In this document: one piece after another, positions 32,700-41,852 of the stretch
Numbering within the stretch: position 1 is the first letter of the stretch
Layout: each line of letters starts with the position of its first letter
Position numbers and translations under genes: made by a program
Assembly: GCF_947492455.1 (NCBI RefSeq)
Contig: NZ_CANLNB010000003.1
Span: forward strand, 558,001-622,000
DNA: 64,000 bases
Source of the DNA: an uncultured Aliiroseovarius sp.
GTDB lineage: Bacteria > Pseudomonadota > Alphaproteobacteria > Rhodobacterales > Rhodobacteraceae
Reading direction: 5' to 3'
The notes under the pieces: model-generated
Databases searched by the model: none
Told to the model about the DNA's origin: nothing
What the model saw: only the letters and a program-made list of their open reading frames with translations

Positions 32700-33029
32700 T
32701 CAGCGCAGGTTGATGCGTTTTCGCAGCTGTCCGTCTGTCTCGTAGATCAATATTTCATCGCCCGACACGACGCCGATCCAGTCGCGGCCCAATGTGACAG
32801 CCTCGGCAGTGATGCCTTCAGGCAGGGTGATCTGATCTGGTAAGGGCAGGGATGTTGCCTCGGGCGAGGTCTGAGAGAATCGCAGCACCACAACGGTGAT
32901 CAGCACGATCATTCCCAGAATCGTTGCCACCGTCATTGCCGTGACAATCGTTTTCAGATAGCGCACGGTGCCAAGGCCCACGCTGTCCTCTAGGGCTGCG
33001 TCCAGTTCCTGTTCAGGAGTTTTGTCCAT
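32700..33029 (-). CDS. DUF6476 family membrane protein
   Basis: A protein of 109 residues with one transmembrane helix (TIVTAMTVATILGMIVLITVVVL) after a charged N-terminus, and a periplasmic tail ending RDWIGVVSGDEILIYETDGQLRKRINL. It matches a small family found beside rluD in Rhodobacterales; the function is unknown. Its ATG overlaps the rluD ATG on the other strand within one CATG, so the two promoters must lie inside each other's coding sequence. Confidence 0.82.
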   Translation of the reverse strand: MDKTPEQELDAALEDSVGLGTVRYLKTIVTAMTVATILGMIVLITVVVLRFSQTSPEATSLPLPDQITLPEGITAEAVTLGRDWIGVVSGDEILIYETDGQLRKRINLR

Positions 33030-34062
33030 GTCTACCTCGCACCGGCTTGTCCGGGTCATCATAGCCGAGAACCCGCCCAAGCGTCTTGATAAGGCGATTG
33101 CGCGCGATGTGCCAGAGGAAGCAAACCTGTCGCGGTCCCGCTTGGCCAAGCTGATTGCCGAAGGCGCGGTCACGATGGGCGGGCAAGTGATGGATGATCC
33201 GCGCGCGAAACTGGCAGAAGGGGACGAGCTGGAGATCCGCGTACCCGAGGCCAATGAAAGTCATATCGGCCCCGAGGATATCCCGTTGGATATCGTTTAC
33301 GAGGACGATGACCTGATCGTGGTGAACAAGCCTGCGGGCATGGTGGTACACCCCGCGCCGGGCACGCCCACGGGCACGCTGGTGAATGCTCTGCTGCATC
33401 ACTTCGGCGGCAACCTGTCCGGTGTCGGCGGCGAAAAGCGCCCTGGCATCGTGCACCGTATCGACAAGGATACGTCTGGGCTACTGGTGGTCGCCAAATC
33501 GGACGCAGCGCATCACGGGCTGGCTAAGCAGTTTGAAGCCCACTCGGCCGAGCGGCACTATCTGGCCGTCACCCACGGCGCGCCGGATCAGGCGGATCCG
33601 CGTCTGGGCGGGATCAAGGGAACGAGCTTTGAGAAGGGCAATATCCTAAAGATCACCACCCAGCTGGCGCGTCACAAGACAGACCGTCAGAAGCAAGCGG
33701 TGCTGTTTTCGGGCGGACGCCACGCGGTGACGCGGGCGCGGATTCTGGAAAGTTTCGGAACGCCCGCGCAGGCCGCGCTGATCGAATGCTGGCTGGAAAC
33801 CGGCCGGACCCATCAGATTCGTGTGCATATGGCCCATGCGGGCCACGGGCTGATCGGAGACCCCACCTATGGCGGGCGGCGCAAGCTGAACGTGAAGGTG
33901 ATCGGCCCCGACGCGGTCGAGGCCGCACGCGCCTTCCCACGCCAAGCCCTGCATGCCGCGACATTGGGATTTGTGCATCCGGTCTCGGGCGAAAAACTCA
34001 GCTTTGAAGCACCCATTCCTGACGATATGCTAGAGTTAATTGAAACCCTGCGTGCGGGCTGA
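33028..34062 (+). CDS. 23S rRNA pseudouridine synthase RluD-type
   Basis: A protein of 344 residues. It has an N-terminal S4 domain (KRLDKAIARDVPEEANLSRSRLAKLI) and the catalytic PseudoU domain with HRIDKDTSGLLVVAKSD (catalytic Asp), then ETGRTHQIRVHMAHAGHGLIGDPTYG. It isomerises uridines of 23S rRNA helix 69 or a related site (RluC/RluD group; the exact target is not certain). The start at 33028 is shared with the divergent DUF6476 gene. The longer frame from 32968 is not used. Confidence 0.9.
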   Translation: MSTSHRLVRVIIAENPPKRLDKAIARDVPEEANLSRSRLAKLIAEGAVTMGGQVMDDPRAKLAEGDELEIRVPEANESHIGPEDIPLDIVYEDDDLIVVNKPAGMVVHPAPGTPTGTLVNALLHHFGGNLSGVGGEKRPGIVHRIDKDTSGLLVVAKSDAAHHGLAKQFEAHSAERHYLAVTHGAPDQADPRLGGIKGTSFEKGNILKITTQLARHKTDRQKQAVLFSGGRHAVTRARILESFGTPAQAALIECWLETGRTHQIRVHMAHAGHGLIGDPTYGGRRKLNVKVIGPDAVEAARAFPRQALHAATLGFVHPVSGEKLSFEAPIPDDMLELIETLRAG

Positions 34063-34093
34063 ACTGCACGCAAACGCGTGAGGCAGAGCGAGC

Positions 34094-35539
34094 ATGACCG
34101 AGCTTTCCTGGGCATCCTGGGGCGGTATCTGGGCCGTGGTTTTGGTGCTGCTGGACATCGGGACCATTGCGCGCGCCGTTACGCGCGAGCACCGCTCGGC
34201 CGCGTCACGTCTGGCGTGGGTCGTTGTGATTCTGTCTGTGCCGCTGGTGGGGGTTATCGCCTATTTTTTCCTTGGGGATACAAGCTCGGATCGACGGTCT
34301 GACAAAAAACTCAAAGACTTGCGACGCGAGCTTCCCAAGCGACCACAAGGAGAGCTGCCACAGCCCGAACTGCCCTTGCTGTATCGTCAGTCCTTTGCGC
34401 GTGCGGCGTCGGTCAACGGGTTTCAACCGGTGGCGGGCAATCACGCCAAGGTCACGACAAATAGCGACGAGAGTATTGATTGGCTGATTGCAGATATCGA
34501 CGCGGCCCAAGATCACGTGCATCTGCTCTTCTATATCTGGCTGACGGACCGCAACGGGACTCGCGTGGCCGAGGCCATGATGCGGGCCGCTGAACGGGGT
34601 GTGACCTGTCGGGTCATCGTCGACGGGCTGGGGTCGCGCGGGTTGCTGGCCAATCCCCTGTGGAAGAGAATGAAAGAGGCCGGGGTCGAGACCGTCGTGG
34701 CCTTCGCCTTCCGCTTCGCCCTGTTCGCCGCCTTCTTCCGCCGCCTTGATATTCGCAACCACCGCAAAATCATCGTGATCGACCATGATACGACCTATGT
34801 GGGCAGCCAGAACTGCGCCGACGCGGCGTTTCTGGTGAAGAAGAAATTCGCGCCCTGGGTCGACATTATGATGCGCATCACGGGCCCGTTGGCGTGGCAG
34901 TCACAACGGCTGTTTGTCTCGGATTGGATGGTGAATGGCGGGGCGGACATCTCGTCCGTGCTGCAGCGCGAAACCCCAGTGCCGGACGGTGGGTTTCCAG
35001 CCGTTGTCGCGGGCACTGGCCCCAATATCAGCGTGCAGGGCGTGCCGGATATGGCGCAGATGCTTCTGGCCTCGGCACAGGACGAGGTGGTGATTACCAC
35101 GCCTTATTACGTGCCGTCCGAGGCGCTGCAGCAGCAGATTTGCGCCACCGCCGTGCGCGGGGTGCGGGTGCGGCTGAACGTGCCTGCCAACAATGACAGT
35201 CACTTCGTCGGTTTCGCCTCGCGCAGCTTCTATCGCGCACTGTTGAAGGCAGGTGTCGAGATTCACGAATTCCAACCCGGCCTGTTGCACGCGAAGATCT
35301 TGACCGTGGACGGGCAGGTGGCTCTGATCGGCTCGCCCAATCTGGACCGGCGCAGTTTTGATCTGAACTATGAGAATTGCATGATGCTGGCAGATCCGGA
35401 CACGGTTGGCGCGATTGTGGCCAAGCAAGAGCTTTTCCTGAACGCCTCGCTGCCCGTGTCGCGCAAGAAGGTTGAAAGCTGGTCCATTACCAGACGGGTT
35501 CTGATCAACGGGGTTGGAATGATGGCTCCGCTGCTATAA
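34094..35539 (+). CDS. cls: Cardiolipin synthase
   Basis: A protein of 481 residues. Two N-terminal membrane helices, then two phospholipase D motifs: NHRKIIVIDHDTTYVGSQN and LHAKILTVDGQVALIGSPNLD (HxKx4D). It condenses two phosphatidylglycerol molecules or a related donor into cardiolipin at the inner membrane. The gene lies 31 bases after rluD and may share its transcript. The length is typical of ClsA. Confidence 0.93.
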   Translation: MTELSWASWGGIWAVVLVLLDIGTIARAVTREHRSAASRLAWVVVILSVPLVGVIAYFFLGDTSSDRRSDKKLKDLRRELPKRPQGELPQPELPLLYRQSFARAASVNGFQPVAGNHAKVTTNSDESIDWLIADIDAAQDHVHLLFYIWLTDRNGTRVAEAMMRAAERGVTCRVIVDGLGSRGLLANPLWKRMKEAGVETVVAFAFRFALFAAFFRRLDIRNHRKIIVIDHDTTYVGSQNCADAAFLVKKKFAPWVDIMMRITGPLAWQSQRLFVSDWMVNGGADISSVLQRETPVPDGGFPAVVAGTGPNISVQGVPDMAQMLLASAQDEVVITTPYYVPSEALQQQICATAVRGVRVRLNVPANNDSHFVGFASRSFYRALLKAGVEIHEFQPGLLHAKILTVDGQVALIGSPNLDRRSFDLNYENCMMLADPDTVGAIVAKQELFLNASLPVSRKKVESWSITRRVLINGVGMMAPLL

Positions 35540-35643
35540 TTTGCATTTGCAACTTTCTGCACGAATCCGTGAGGCAATGTGTCATCCTCTTACAATTGCC
35601 CTAATAGGTTCATACTCTGGTAACGAAATTCGACGACACCCTC

Positions 35644-35670
35644 TTGAAAACAGTGTTGTAAGGCTTATCT
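35644..35670 (+). promoter_or_regulatory. Candidate promoter of rpoH
   Basis: CTTGAAA with core TTGAAA at 35644-35649, a 15-base spacer and TTATCT at 35665-35670. The CTTGAAA half also resembles the heat-shock (RpoH) -35 element, so autoregulation is possible. A 51-base leader follows, with CAGGAGA as the ribosome site. Confidence 0.5.
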
Positions 35671-35721
35671 CGATGTTAAGCCCTTAAACATGAGGGTAAC
35701 GGACAGGAGAAGTTTGCGCCA

Positions 35722-36618
35722 ATGAGCAACTATAAGAATTTACCGGCCCCGACGCCCGAAGGCGGTTTGAACCGCTACCTTCAGGAGATTCGGAAGTTCC
35801 CGATGCTGGAGCCGGAAGAGGAATATATGCTGGCCAAACGCTGGGCGGATCACGAAGATCGTGATGCGGCGCACCAGATGGTGAACTCGCACCTGCGTCT
35901 AGCGGCCAAGATTGCCATGGGCTATCGCGGCTATGGTCTGCCGCAGGCCGAAGTGATTTCCGAAGCTAATGTGGGCTTGATGCAGGCCGTGAAGCGGTTT
36001 GACCCGGAAAAGGGCTTCCGTCTGGCGACTTATGCCATGTGGTGGATCCGTGCCTCGATACAGGAATACATCCTGCGCTCGTGGTCGCTGGTGAAACTTG
36101 GCACGACCTCGGCCCAGAAAAAGCTGTTCTTTAATCTGCGCAAGGCGAAGGCGCGCATTGGTGCGCTGGAGGAAGGTGACCTGCGTCCTGAGAACGTGCA
36201 GAAAATCGCTGAAGATCTGAACGTGACCGAGGAAGAGGTGATTTCCATGAACCGTCGTCTGTCGGGCGGGGATGCGTCGCTGAACGCGACGGTGTCCAAC
36301 GACGGCGAAGGCGCGATGCAGTGGCAGGACTGGTTGGAAGACGAAGATGCCGACCAGGCAGGCGACTATGCAGAAACCGACGAGATGAACGTCCGTCGTG
36401 AGCTGCTGGCACAAGCCATGGACGTTCTGAACGACCGCGAAAAAGACATTCTGACCCAGCGCCGTTTACAGGACAAGCCGGTCACACTAGAGGACTTGTC
36501 GGGCGTCTATGACGTCAGCCGCGAACGCATTCGCCAGATCGAGGTGCGCGCGTTCGAAAAGCTGCAAAAGCGCATGCAAGAGCTTGCTTCTGAGAAGGGC
36601 CTGCTGGAACACGCCTGA
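35722..36618 (+). CDS. rpoH: RNA polymerase sigma-32 factor
   Basis: A protein of 298 residues. Region 2 (NSHLRLAAKIAMGYRGYGLP, FRLATYAMWWIRASIQEYIL), the RpoH box (QKKLFFNLRKAKARIGALE) and region 4 (TLEDLSGVYDVSRERIRQIEVRAFEKLQKRM) are complete. It directs the heat-shock response. Many Rhodobacterales carry two rpoH genes and in R. sphaeroides one of them is under RpoE; no RpoE-type site was seen upstream here, so this is probably RpoHI-like. Confidence 0.95.
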   Translation: MSNYKNLPAPTPEGGLNRYLQEIRKFPMLEPEEEYMLAKRWADHEDRDAAHQMVNSHLRLAAKIAMGYRGYGLPQAEVISEANVGLMQAVKRFDPEKGFRLATYAMWWIRASIQEYILRSWSLVKLGTTSAQKKLFFNLRKAKARIGALEEGDLRPENVQKIAEDLNVTEEEVISMNRRLSGGDASLNATVSNDGEGAMQWQDWLEDEDADQAGDYAETDEMNVRRELLAQAMDVLNDREKDILTQRRLQDKPVTLEDLSGVYDVSRERIRQIEVRAFEKLQKRMQELASEKGLLEHA

Positions 36619-36638
36619 TCTTGACGGCAAATGATAGA

Positions 36639-36670
36639 ACGGCCCTGTGCAGATCGCGCGGGGCCGTTTT
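36639..36670 (+). terminator. Intrinsic terminator after rpoH
   Basis: ACGGCCC (36639-36645) pairs with GGGCCGT (36661-36667), with further inner pairing, followed by TTTT. It separates convergent rpoH and paaX. Confidence 0.85.
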
Positions 36671-36673
36671 CGT

Positions 36674-37465
36674 TTAGGGGGTCAGCTTGTCTATCGGTAG
36701 AGGCCCCAGTGCGGTCAGTGCCTCTTGCACCAAACCGCGCACTTGAAGCGCGGGGCAGATCGCCTCGACGGGAAGGTCGGGCAAACGAAGGGCAATACGG
36801 CGCCATTCATGCAGCAAAACCAACCGGAGCGCGGCGCGATCCAGCGCAGGTAAGTCGTGCAATGCATCAAGGGGCAGACGATCAATTGCGTTACGCAACT
36901 GCTTCGAATCTATTTGCAACTTTGACGGCGCGAGCGTTGCGATGACCCAACGGGGCAACTCGGTATTCGGATCAGAAAGATGCAGGGCGTCGGGCGTGGT
37001 TTGCGGGGCAGATGTGCCCAGGAATACGCCGGGGGTCAGCTCACTAAAGCCTTCGGCGATCAGGCTGTCAAAGCAGCCATCATCCTCGGCCTGCGGCGGC
37101 AGGACCAGCAGGTGCCATTGGTCAGGCGTGGGGCGGGCGGGGCCATAGATGCGATCCGCCACGGCCTTGGTCTGGGCCAGCCCGTCCGGTGTCAGGTGAT
37201 AGACCGACCGGCGCCCGTGTCGGGTGCTTTCTATCCAGCCATCCTTGCGCAGACGATGTAGCGCTACGCGGGTGGCTTCGGGGCGAATGCCAAGGGCGGA
37301 CATGACCTTGCCCAAGGCCTGACCGGAAACGCCGGACGCATCTGCATCCGGCGTGCCCATAACGGTCAGATCCCCCATCAAGGTGACGATCACCGACCAG
37401 ACGCGCAGATCACTGCTGTCGCGCAACTGCGCCAGAGTGTCTTGAAGCGGGTCGGTCAGTGTCAT
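36674..37465 (-). CDS. paaX: PaaX-family phenylacetate repressor
   Basis: A protein of 263 residues. An N-terminal winged helix (LGIRPEATRVALHRLRKDGWIESTRHGRRSVYHLTPDG) and the long PaaX C-terminal domain ending in a helical bundle. PaaX represses paa operons and is released by phenylacetyl-CoA. It is the last gene of the paa operon, seven bases after paaZ. The likely operator is the inverted repeat upstream of the operon near 45201-45238. Confidence 0.9.
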   Translation of the reverse strand: MTLTDPLQDTLAQLRDSSDLRVWSVIVTLMGDLTVMGTPDADASGVSGQALGKVMSALGIRPEATRVALHRLRKDGWIESTRHGRRSVYHLTPDGLAQTKAVADRIYGPARPTPDQWHLLVLPPQAEDDGCFDSLIAEGFSELTPGVFLGTSAPQTTPDALHLSDPNTELPRWVIATLAPSKLQIDSKQLRNAIDRLPLDALHDLPALDRAALRLVLLHEWRRIALRLPDLPVEAICPALQVRGLVQEALTALGPLPIDKLTP

Positions 37466-37472
37466 CGGGTCC

Positions 37473-39500
37473 TCAATAGGCGTTCATTGTCAGCAGCTCG
37501 TATTCTGCCACCAGTTCGTCATCCTGGTTGGTCAGAGTGACATGCCAGCGCACTTCGCCATACTCGTCCGTGCGGCGCGTTTTGGCCTTCACGGTCAGGC
37601 GCACTTTCATGCTGTCACCAGCTTCAACCGGCTTCATAAACCGCAGGTTGTCAAGTCCGGTATTGGCCAGAACGGGGCCTTCGTTGGGCTCGACAAACAG
37701 GCCAGCGGCGAAGGACAGCAGCAGATAGCCGTGCGCCACGCGATCTGGGAAGAACGGGTTCCGCTTGGCCGCATCGCTGTCCATATGGGCATAGAAGGTG
37801 TCACCGGTGAAATGGGCGAAATGCTCGATATCATCCAACGTGATCTCGCGCGACTTGGTGTGCAGCGTCTCGCCAATCGACAGCTCGCCATATTTGCGGG
37901 TGAACGGATGGGCCGGGCCTTCGATCTCGGTCGCGCCGGGCACCCAGCGATTGCCGATGGACGTCAGGATGTCGGGGCTGCCCTGAATGGCGGTCCGCTG
38001 CATGTAGTGCAGCACGCCACGCACGCCGCCCATTTCCTCGCCGCCGCCGGCACGACCGGGGCCACCATGCACCATGTGGGGCAGGGGCGAGCCGTGACCG
38101 GTCGATTCCTTCATCGACGTCGCGTTGTTGAAGTAAAGGCGCCCGTGGAAGGCACCGGCGCCCATGGCGACCTCGCGGGCGACGTCGCCCGACCCGGTGA
38201 TGACCGAGGCCACCAGAGAGCCTTCGCCCTTGTTCACAAGTTCGATGGCGTGGGCAATGTCGCGATATCCCATGATGGTCGACACAGGGCCGAACGCCTC
38301 GCATTCATGGACGATGGTGGCGGTGTCAGGGGTTTCGCAGTGGAACAGCATCGGCTTTACGAAAGCGCCTGCATCCACGTCTCCGGCGAAGTCATTGTCA
38401 TCGGGGTTGCCGTAGACAAGCTTGCTTTCTGACCCGATCGCGGCGGCTTTCTCCAACACGTCAGCTTTTTGCCCAGCCGAGACCAGAGCCCCCATGCGCA
38501 CGCCTTCGGCACGCGGGTCACCGATCACGGTTTTGTCCAGACGGGCCGACAGCGCCTCGATCACATTCTGCACCTGCGCTTCCGGCGCGATGATGCGACG
38601 GATGGCGGTACATTTCTGGCCGGCTTTCGTGGTCATCTCGCGATGTACCTCTTTGATAAAGAGGTCAAATTCGGGGGTGCCCGGCGTCACGTCCGGCCCC
38701 AGAATGGACGCGTTCAGGCTGTCCTGTTCAGCGACAAACCGCACCGAGTTCTTCAGGATATTCGGGTTCGAGCGCAGCATCGACGCGGTCTGAGCCGAGC
38801 CGGTGAAGCTGACGATATCCTGCGGGCCAAGACGGTCCAGAAGGTCGCCTGTGCCGCCCGAGATCAGCTGCAATGCGCCTTCAGGCAGGATGCCACTGTC
38901 CAACATGATGCGCACGGCGGCTTCGGTCACATAGGACGTCGCGGTCGCCGGTTTCACAATGGCAGGGACACCGGCCAGCAGCGTCGGGGCGAGTTTTTCC
39001 AGCATCCCCCAAACCGGGAAGTTGAACGCGTTGATATGCACGGCCACACCTTGCAAGGGCGTCGCGATGTGCATGCCCAGAAAGGTGCCATTGCGCGACA
39101 GCTGCTCGATCTCGCCATCGATGTAGACCTTGCCATCGGGCATCTCGCGACGCCCCTTGGAGGCGAAGACGAACATGGTGCCCACGCCGCCATCGATGTC
39201 GATCATGTGGTCGGACTGTGTGGCGCCGGTATCGAAGCTGAGGTCGTAGAGTTCCTGCTTATGGCTCCCCAGATGCATCGCCAGCGCCTTCAGCATCTTG
39301 GCGCGGTCGTGAAAGCCCATCTCGCGCAGGGCAGGGCCGCCCACATTGCGCGCATAGTCGATCATCTTCTGCATATCCAGATCCGCGCCACCCGCTTCGG
39401 CAAGCGGCAGCCCGGTGATGGCCGAGGCGATGGGGCGGGCATTGGCACCCGGTGCAATCCATTGACCAGCCGCGAAGCTGGAGACTTTCATCAGGGTCAT
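37473..39500 (-). CDS. paaZ: Bifunctional oxepin-CoA hydrolase / 3-oxo-5,6-dehydrosuberyl-CoA semialdehyde dehydrogenase PaaZ
   Basis: A protein of 675 residues. The N-terminal aldehyde dehydrogenase domain (about 1-520) has INAFNFPVWGMLEKLAP and the catalytic Cys in AGQKCTAIRR. The C-terminal MaoC hotdog domain (about 545-675) has FAHFTGDTFYAHMD with the Asp/His dyad and RVAHGYLLLSF. It opens the oxepin ring and oxidises the semialdehyde. The length is that of full fused PaaZ. Met 4 at 39491 is an alternative start. Confidence 0.95.
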   Translation of the reverse strand: MTLMKVSSFAAGQWIAPGANARPIASAITGLPLAEAGGADLDMQKMIDYARNVGGPALREMGFHDRAKMLKALAMHLGSHKQELYDLSFDTGATQSDHMIDIDGGVGTMFVFASKGRREMPDGKVYIDGEIEQLSRNGTFLGMHIATPLQGVAVHINAFNFPVWGMLEKLAPTLLAGVPAIVKPATATSYVTEAAVRIMLDSGILPEGALQLISGGTGDLLDRLGPQDIVSFTGSAQTASMLRSNPNILKNSVRFVAEQDSLNASILGPDVTPGTPEFDLFIKEVHREMTTKAGQKCTAIRRIIAPEAQVQNVIEALSARLDKTVIGDPRAEGVRMGALVSAGQKADVLEKAAAIGSESKLVYGNPDDNDFAGDVDAGAFVKPMLFHCETPDTATIVHECEAFGPVSTIMGYRDIAHAIELVNKGEGSLVASVITGSGDVAREVAMGAGAFHGRLYFNNATSMKESTGHGSPLPHMVHGGPGRAGGGEEMGGVRGVLHYMQRTAIQGSPDILTSIGNRWVPGATEIEGPAHPFTRKYGELSIGETLHTKSREITLDDIEHFAHFTGDTFYAHMDSDAAKRNPFFPDRVAHGYLLLSFAAGLFVEPNEGPVLANTGLDNLRFMKPVEAGDSMKVRLTVKAKTRRTDEYGEVRWHVTLTNQDDELVAEYELLTMNAY

Positions 39501-39536
39501 TCTCTGTCCTCTGTTCGTATGCGGTCGGGGCGGCGC

Positions 39537-40295
39537 TTAAGGCGCGCTCAGCCCCAGTTTTTCAAGTTGAGCGGCCGCAGCAGCTTCCCATTCCTCGCGC
39601 AGTTCTGCGTTCGACGAATGGCGCAGGCCGAAGGCTTGCAATTGGCTGGCGCGGGTCGACACGTCCTTGCCAAAGCTTGCCGCCACACGGGGCCACCAAT
39701 AGTCGACGCTGGCTTGCAGGTCCGAGGTGCTGGTGCCGGTTTCGACCAGACGTTCGATGCCTTCGGCGGCCAGTTCGGCGTGACGGGCCTCGACCGGGCC
39801 GACGGCGCGGAAGGCTTCGGCGAGCGGCGCATACGAGACGCGCTTGAATTCGCTCATCTGCACGCCCACGGCCAAACCCATCAGAAGGTTCATGACCACG
39901 GCATCCGACCAGCCCTGCATGGGATAGTTGAAGACGGACAGGCGCATGTCCGTGTCAGTGCGCGAGGTGCCGATGTCGGCGTCGCGGGCCAGACGATCCG
40001 TCCACGGGTGGTGGTTGGCATAGCGCGCGGTGTTGGCGCCGAAATCGCCCATGATCGACAGCACCTTGTCGGCATTGTCGGTCTTTTCCAAGACGATCTT
40101 GGCGGCGGCGATGCGTTCCTTGATGCCCGGGCCGTCATTGATGATGTCGGCAAAGCCGGCAGCACCCGCCAGCGCAGAGTCCACAAAGGTGGCCATCAGG
40201 CGCATCAGTTCGGCGCGATAGCGCGCGGGGACGTTTTCGGGATTGCTCAGGACACCGCCCTGAGCCAGATAATCGGTGATGCTCATATCAGACAT
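39537..40295 (-). CDS. PaaA/PaaC-like 'phenylacetic acid catabolic' ferritin-like paralogue
   Basis: A protein of 252 residues, distantly related to the PaaA/PaaC four-helix family. A C-terminal helix has the ExxH-type motif VEARHAEL, but I find no second ExxH, so a complete diiron site is unlikely and the role may be structural or regulatory, as for PaaC. It lies between paaE and paaZ with 10- and 36-base gaps, so it is part of the operon. This gene is absent from the E. coli paa operon. The start at 40295 is chosen because the upstream frame is antisense to PaaE. Confidence 0.75.
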   Translation of the reverse strand: MSDMSITDYLAQGGVLSNPENVPARYRAELMRLMATFVDSALAGAAGFADIINDGPGIKERIAAAKIVLEKTDNADKVLSIMGDFGANTARYANHHPWTDRLARDADIGTSRTDTDMRLSVFNYPMQGWSDAVVMNLLMGLAVGVQMSEFKRVSYAPLAEAFRAVGPVEARHAELAAEGIERLVETGTSTSDLQASVDYWWPRVAASFGKDVSTRASQLQAFGLRHSSNAELREEWEAAAAAQLEKLGLSAP

Positions 40296-40305
40296 TGGGG
40301 TCTCC

Positions 40306-41370
40306 TTACTGGTCGAAATCGACGACGATTTTGCCCGAGCGCGCGAAGGTCTGGCACGAGAGGACATAGCCTTTCTCGACCTCGTAATCTTCCAGCGCGT
40401 GGTTGGTGATCATGTCCACGTCGCCTTCCAGAACCTTACAGCGGCAGGTCGAGCAGACACCGGCCTTACAGGCGTAAGGGGCGTCCATGTCGTTGGCGAG
40501 GGCTGCATCAAGGATCGAGGTCTCGCCATCCATGGTGATGGTGCGGCTGGCGCCGTCCATCGCGATCACCGCCTCGATGCCGTCGCCGGTTGCAGCGGTC
40601 GAGCTGGCGGCTTTCTTGGCCGCACGACCCGGTTGGCTGGATGCAAACAGTTCGAACTTGATCTGTGCGTCGTCCAGCCCATGATCGCGCAGCGCCTTGG
40701 CGATGCCCAGCATCATCGGCTCAGGGCCACAGATGAAGGCGGTGTCGACGGATTTGATGTCGATCCAGTTCTTGAACAGCGCGGCGCATTTTGCCTCGTC
40801 CACCAGACCGGTGAACAGGTCGATTTCCTGCGCGTCGCTTTCCAGAATATGGATCACGTTGAAGCGGCCCATATAGCGGTTCTTCAGGTCTTCCAGTTCC
40901 TCGCGGAACATGATCGTGGTCACGGCCTTGTTGGCGTAAACCAGCGTGAATTCCGACTGCGGCTCGCGGGCCAGCGTGGTCTTGATGATCGACAGAACCG
41001 GCGTGATGCCTGACCCACCGGCAAAGCCCAGATAGTGGCGGTTGGTGGCGGCATCCAGCGGGATGTGGAAGTTGCCCATCGGCGGCATAGCTTCGATGGT
41101 CGCGCCTTGGGTCAGCTCTTCATTGGCCCAGGTCGAGAACGCGCCGCCATCGACACGTTTGATGCCCACCTGCAGCTTGCCGTCGTCCAGACCCGAGCAG
41201 ATCGAGTAGGAGCGGCGCAGTTCCTGCCCGTCAAAGTCGCGACGGAAGGTGATGTATTGGCCTTGGGTGAAGTCAAAGGCTTCGGGGTCGTCAGGGGTGA
41301 GCGTTACCACCACCGCGTCGCGGATGGTTTTCTGGATATCGGTCACAGTAAGATTGTGGAAGCGCGCCAT
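40306..41370 (-). CDS. paaE: Phenylacetyl-CoA epoxidase reductase subunit PaaE
   Basis: A protein of 354 residues. FAD domain with RRSYSICSG (RxYS), NAD domain with GFAGGSGITPVLSIIKTTL and CGPEPMM, a short linker (about residues 240-260) and a C-terminal [2Fe-2S] ferredoxin with CKAGVCSTCRC and a distant C in LSCQT. It passes electrons from NADPH to the PaaABC epoxidase. The start at 41370 has a GGAG-type site upstream. Confidence 0.95.
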   Translation of the reverse strand: MARFHNLTVTDIQKTIRDAVVVTLTPDDPEAFDFTQGQYITFRRDFDGQELRRSYSICSGLDDGKLQVGIKRVDGGAFSTWANEELTQGATIEAMPPMGNFHIPLDAATNRHYLGFAGGSGITPVLSIIKTTLAREPQSEFTLVYANKAVTTIMFREELEDLKNRYMGRFNVIHILESDAQEIDLFTGLVDEAKCAALFKNWIDIKSVDTAFICGPEPMMLGIAKALRDHGLDDAQIKFELFASSQPGRAAKKAASSTAATGDGIEAVIAMDGASRTITMDGETSILDAALANDMDAPYACKAGVCSTCRCKVLEGDVDMITNHALEDYEVEKGYVLSCQTFARSGKIVVDFDQ

Positions 41371-41389
41371 AGTGGGTCTCCTCAGTGCC

Positions 41390-41851
41390 TTAGATGCACT
41401 TGAAATAGTCAAAGGGTTCAAGGCAGTCGCGGCATCGCCAGAGCGCCTTGCATGGGGTCGAGCCGAACTGGCTGGTGCGTTCCAGATTGTGCCCGCCGCA
41501 ATTGGGGCAGCGGTCTGGTTCGCCTTTGGGCGAGGGTGGGGCGATGCCGTATTCCTCAAGCTTCGCCTTGCCCTTGTTCGACAGCCAGTCGGTGGTCCAC
41601 GGGGGGGACAGCTGCTGTGTCAGGGTCAGCTTCTCGATCCCGCGGTCGCGCAACGCGGTTTCGATATCGAAATTGATCACGGACGTGGCCGGACAGCCGG
41701 AATAGGTGGGGGTGACGGCGACCTTCAAGGTGTCGCCTTCCCACTTCACATCCCGGATGATGCCCAGATCGACCAGCGAGATCACGGGGATCTCGGGGTC
41801 GGGCACCTGGTCCAGCCAGTCCCAGATCGTATCTACTGACGGCTGACCCAT
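41390..41851 (-). CDS. paaD: Phenylacetate catabolism Fe-S assembly protein PaaD
   Basis: A protein of 153 residues. The N-terminal MIP18 (DUF59) domain (DPEIPVISLVDLGIIRDV, TPTYSGCPAT) is followed by a zinc-ribbon-like tail with CPNC and CRDC. PaaD is needed to mature the iron-sulfur cluster of PaaE. It lies one base after paaC. Confidence 0.95.
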   Translation of the reverse strand: MGQPSVDTIWDWLDQVPDPEIPVISLVDLGIIRDVKWEGDTLKVAVTPTYSGCPATSVINFDIETALRDRGIEKLTLTQQLSPPWTTDWLSNKGKAKLEEYGIAPPSPKGEPDRCPNCGGHNLERTSQFGSTPCKALWRCRDCLEPFDYFKCI

Positions 41852-41852
41852 C

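Noticed and set aside
38469-40409. Open frame of 646 codons on the plus strand
   Set aside because: Antisense to paaZ and the PaaA/PaaC-like gene, both with recognisable motifs and operon spacing.
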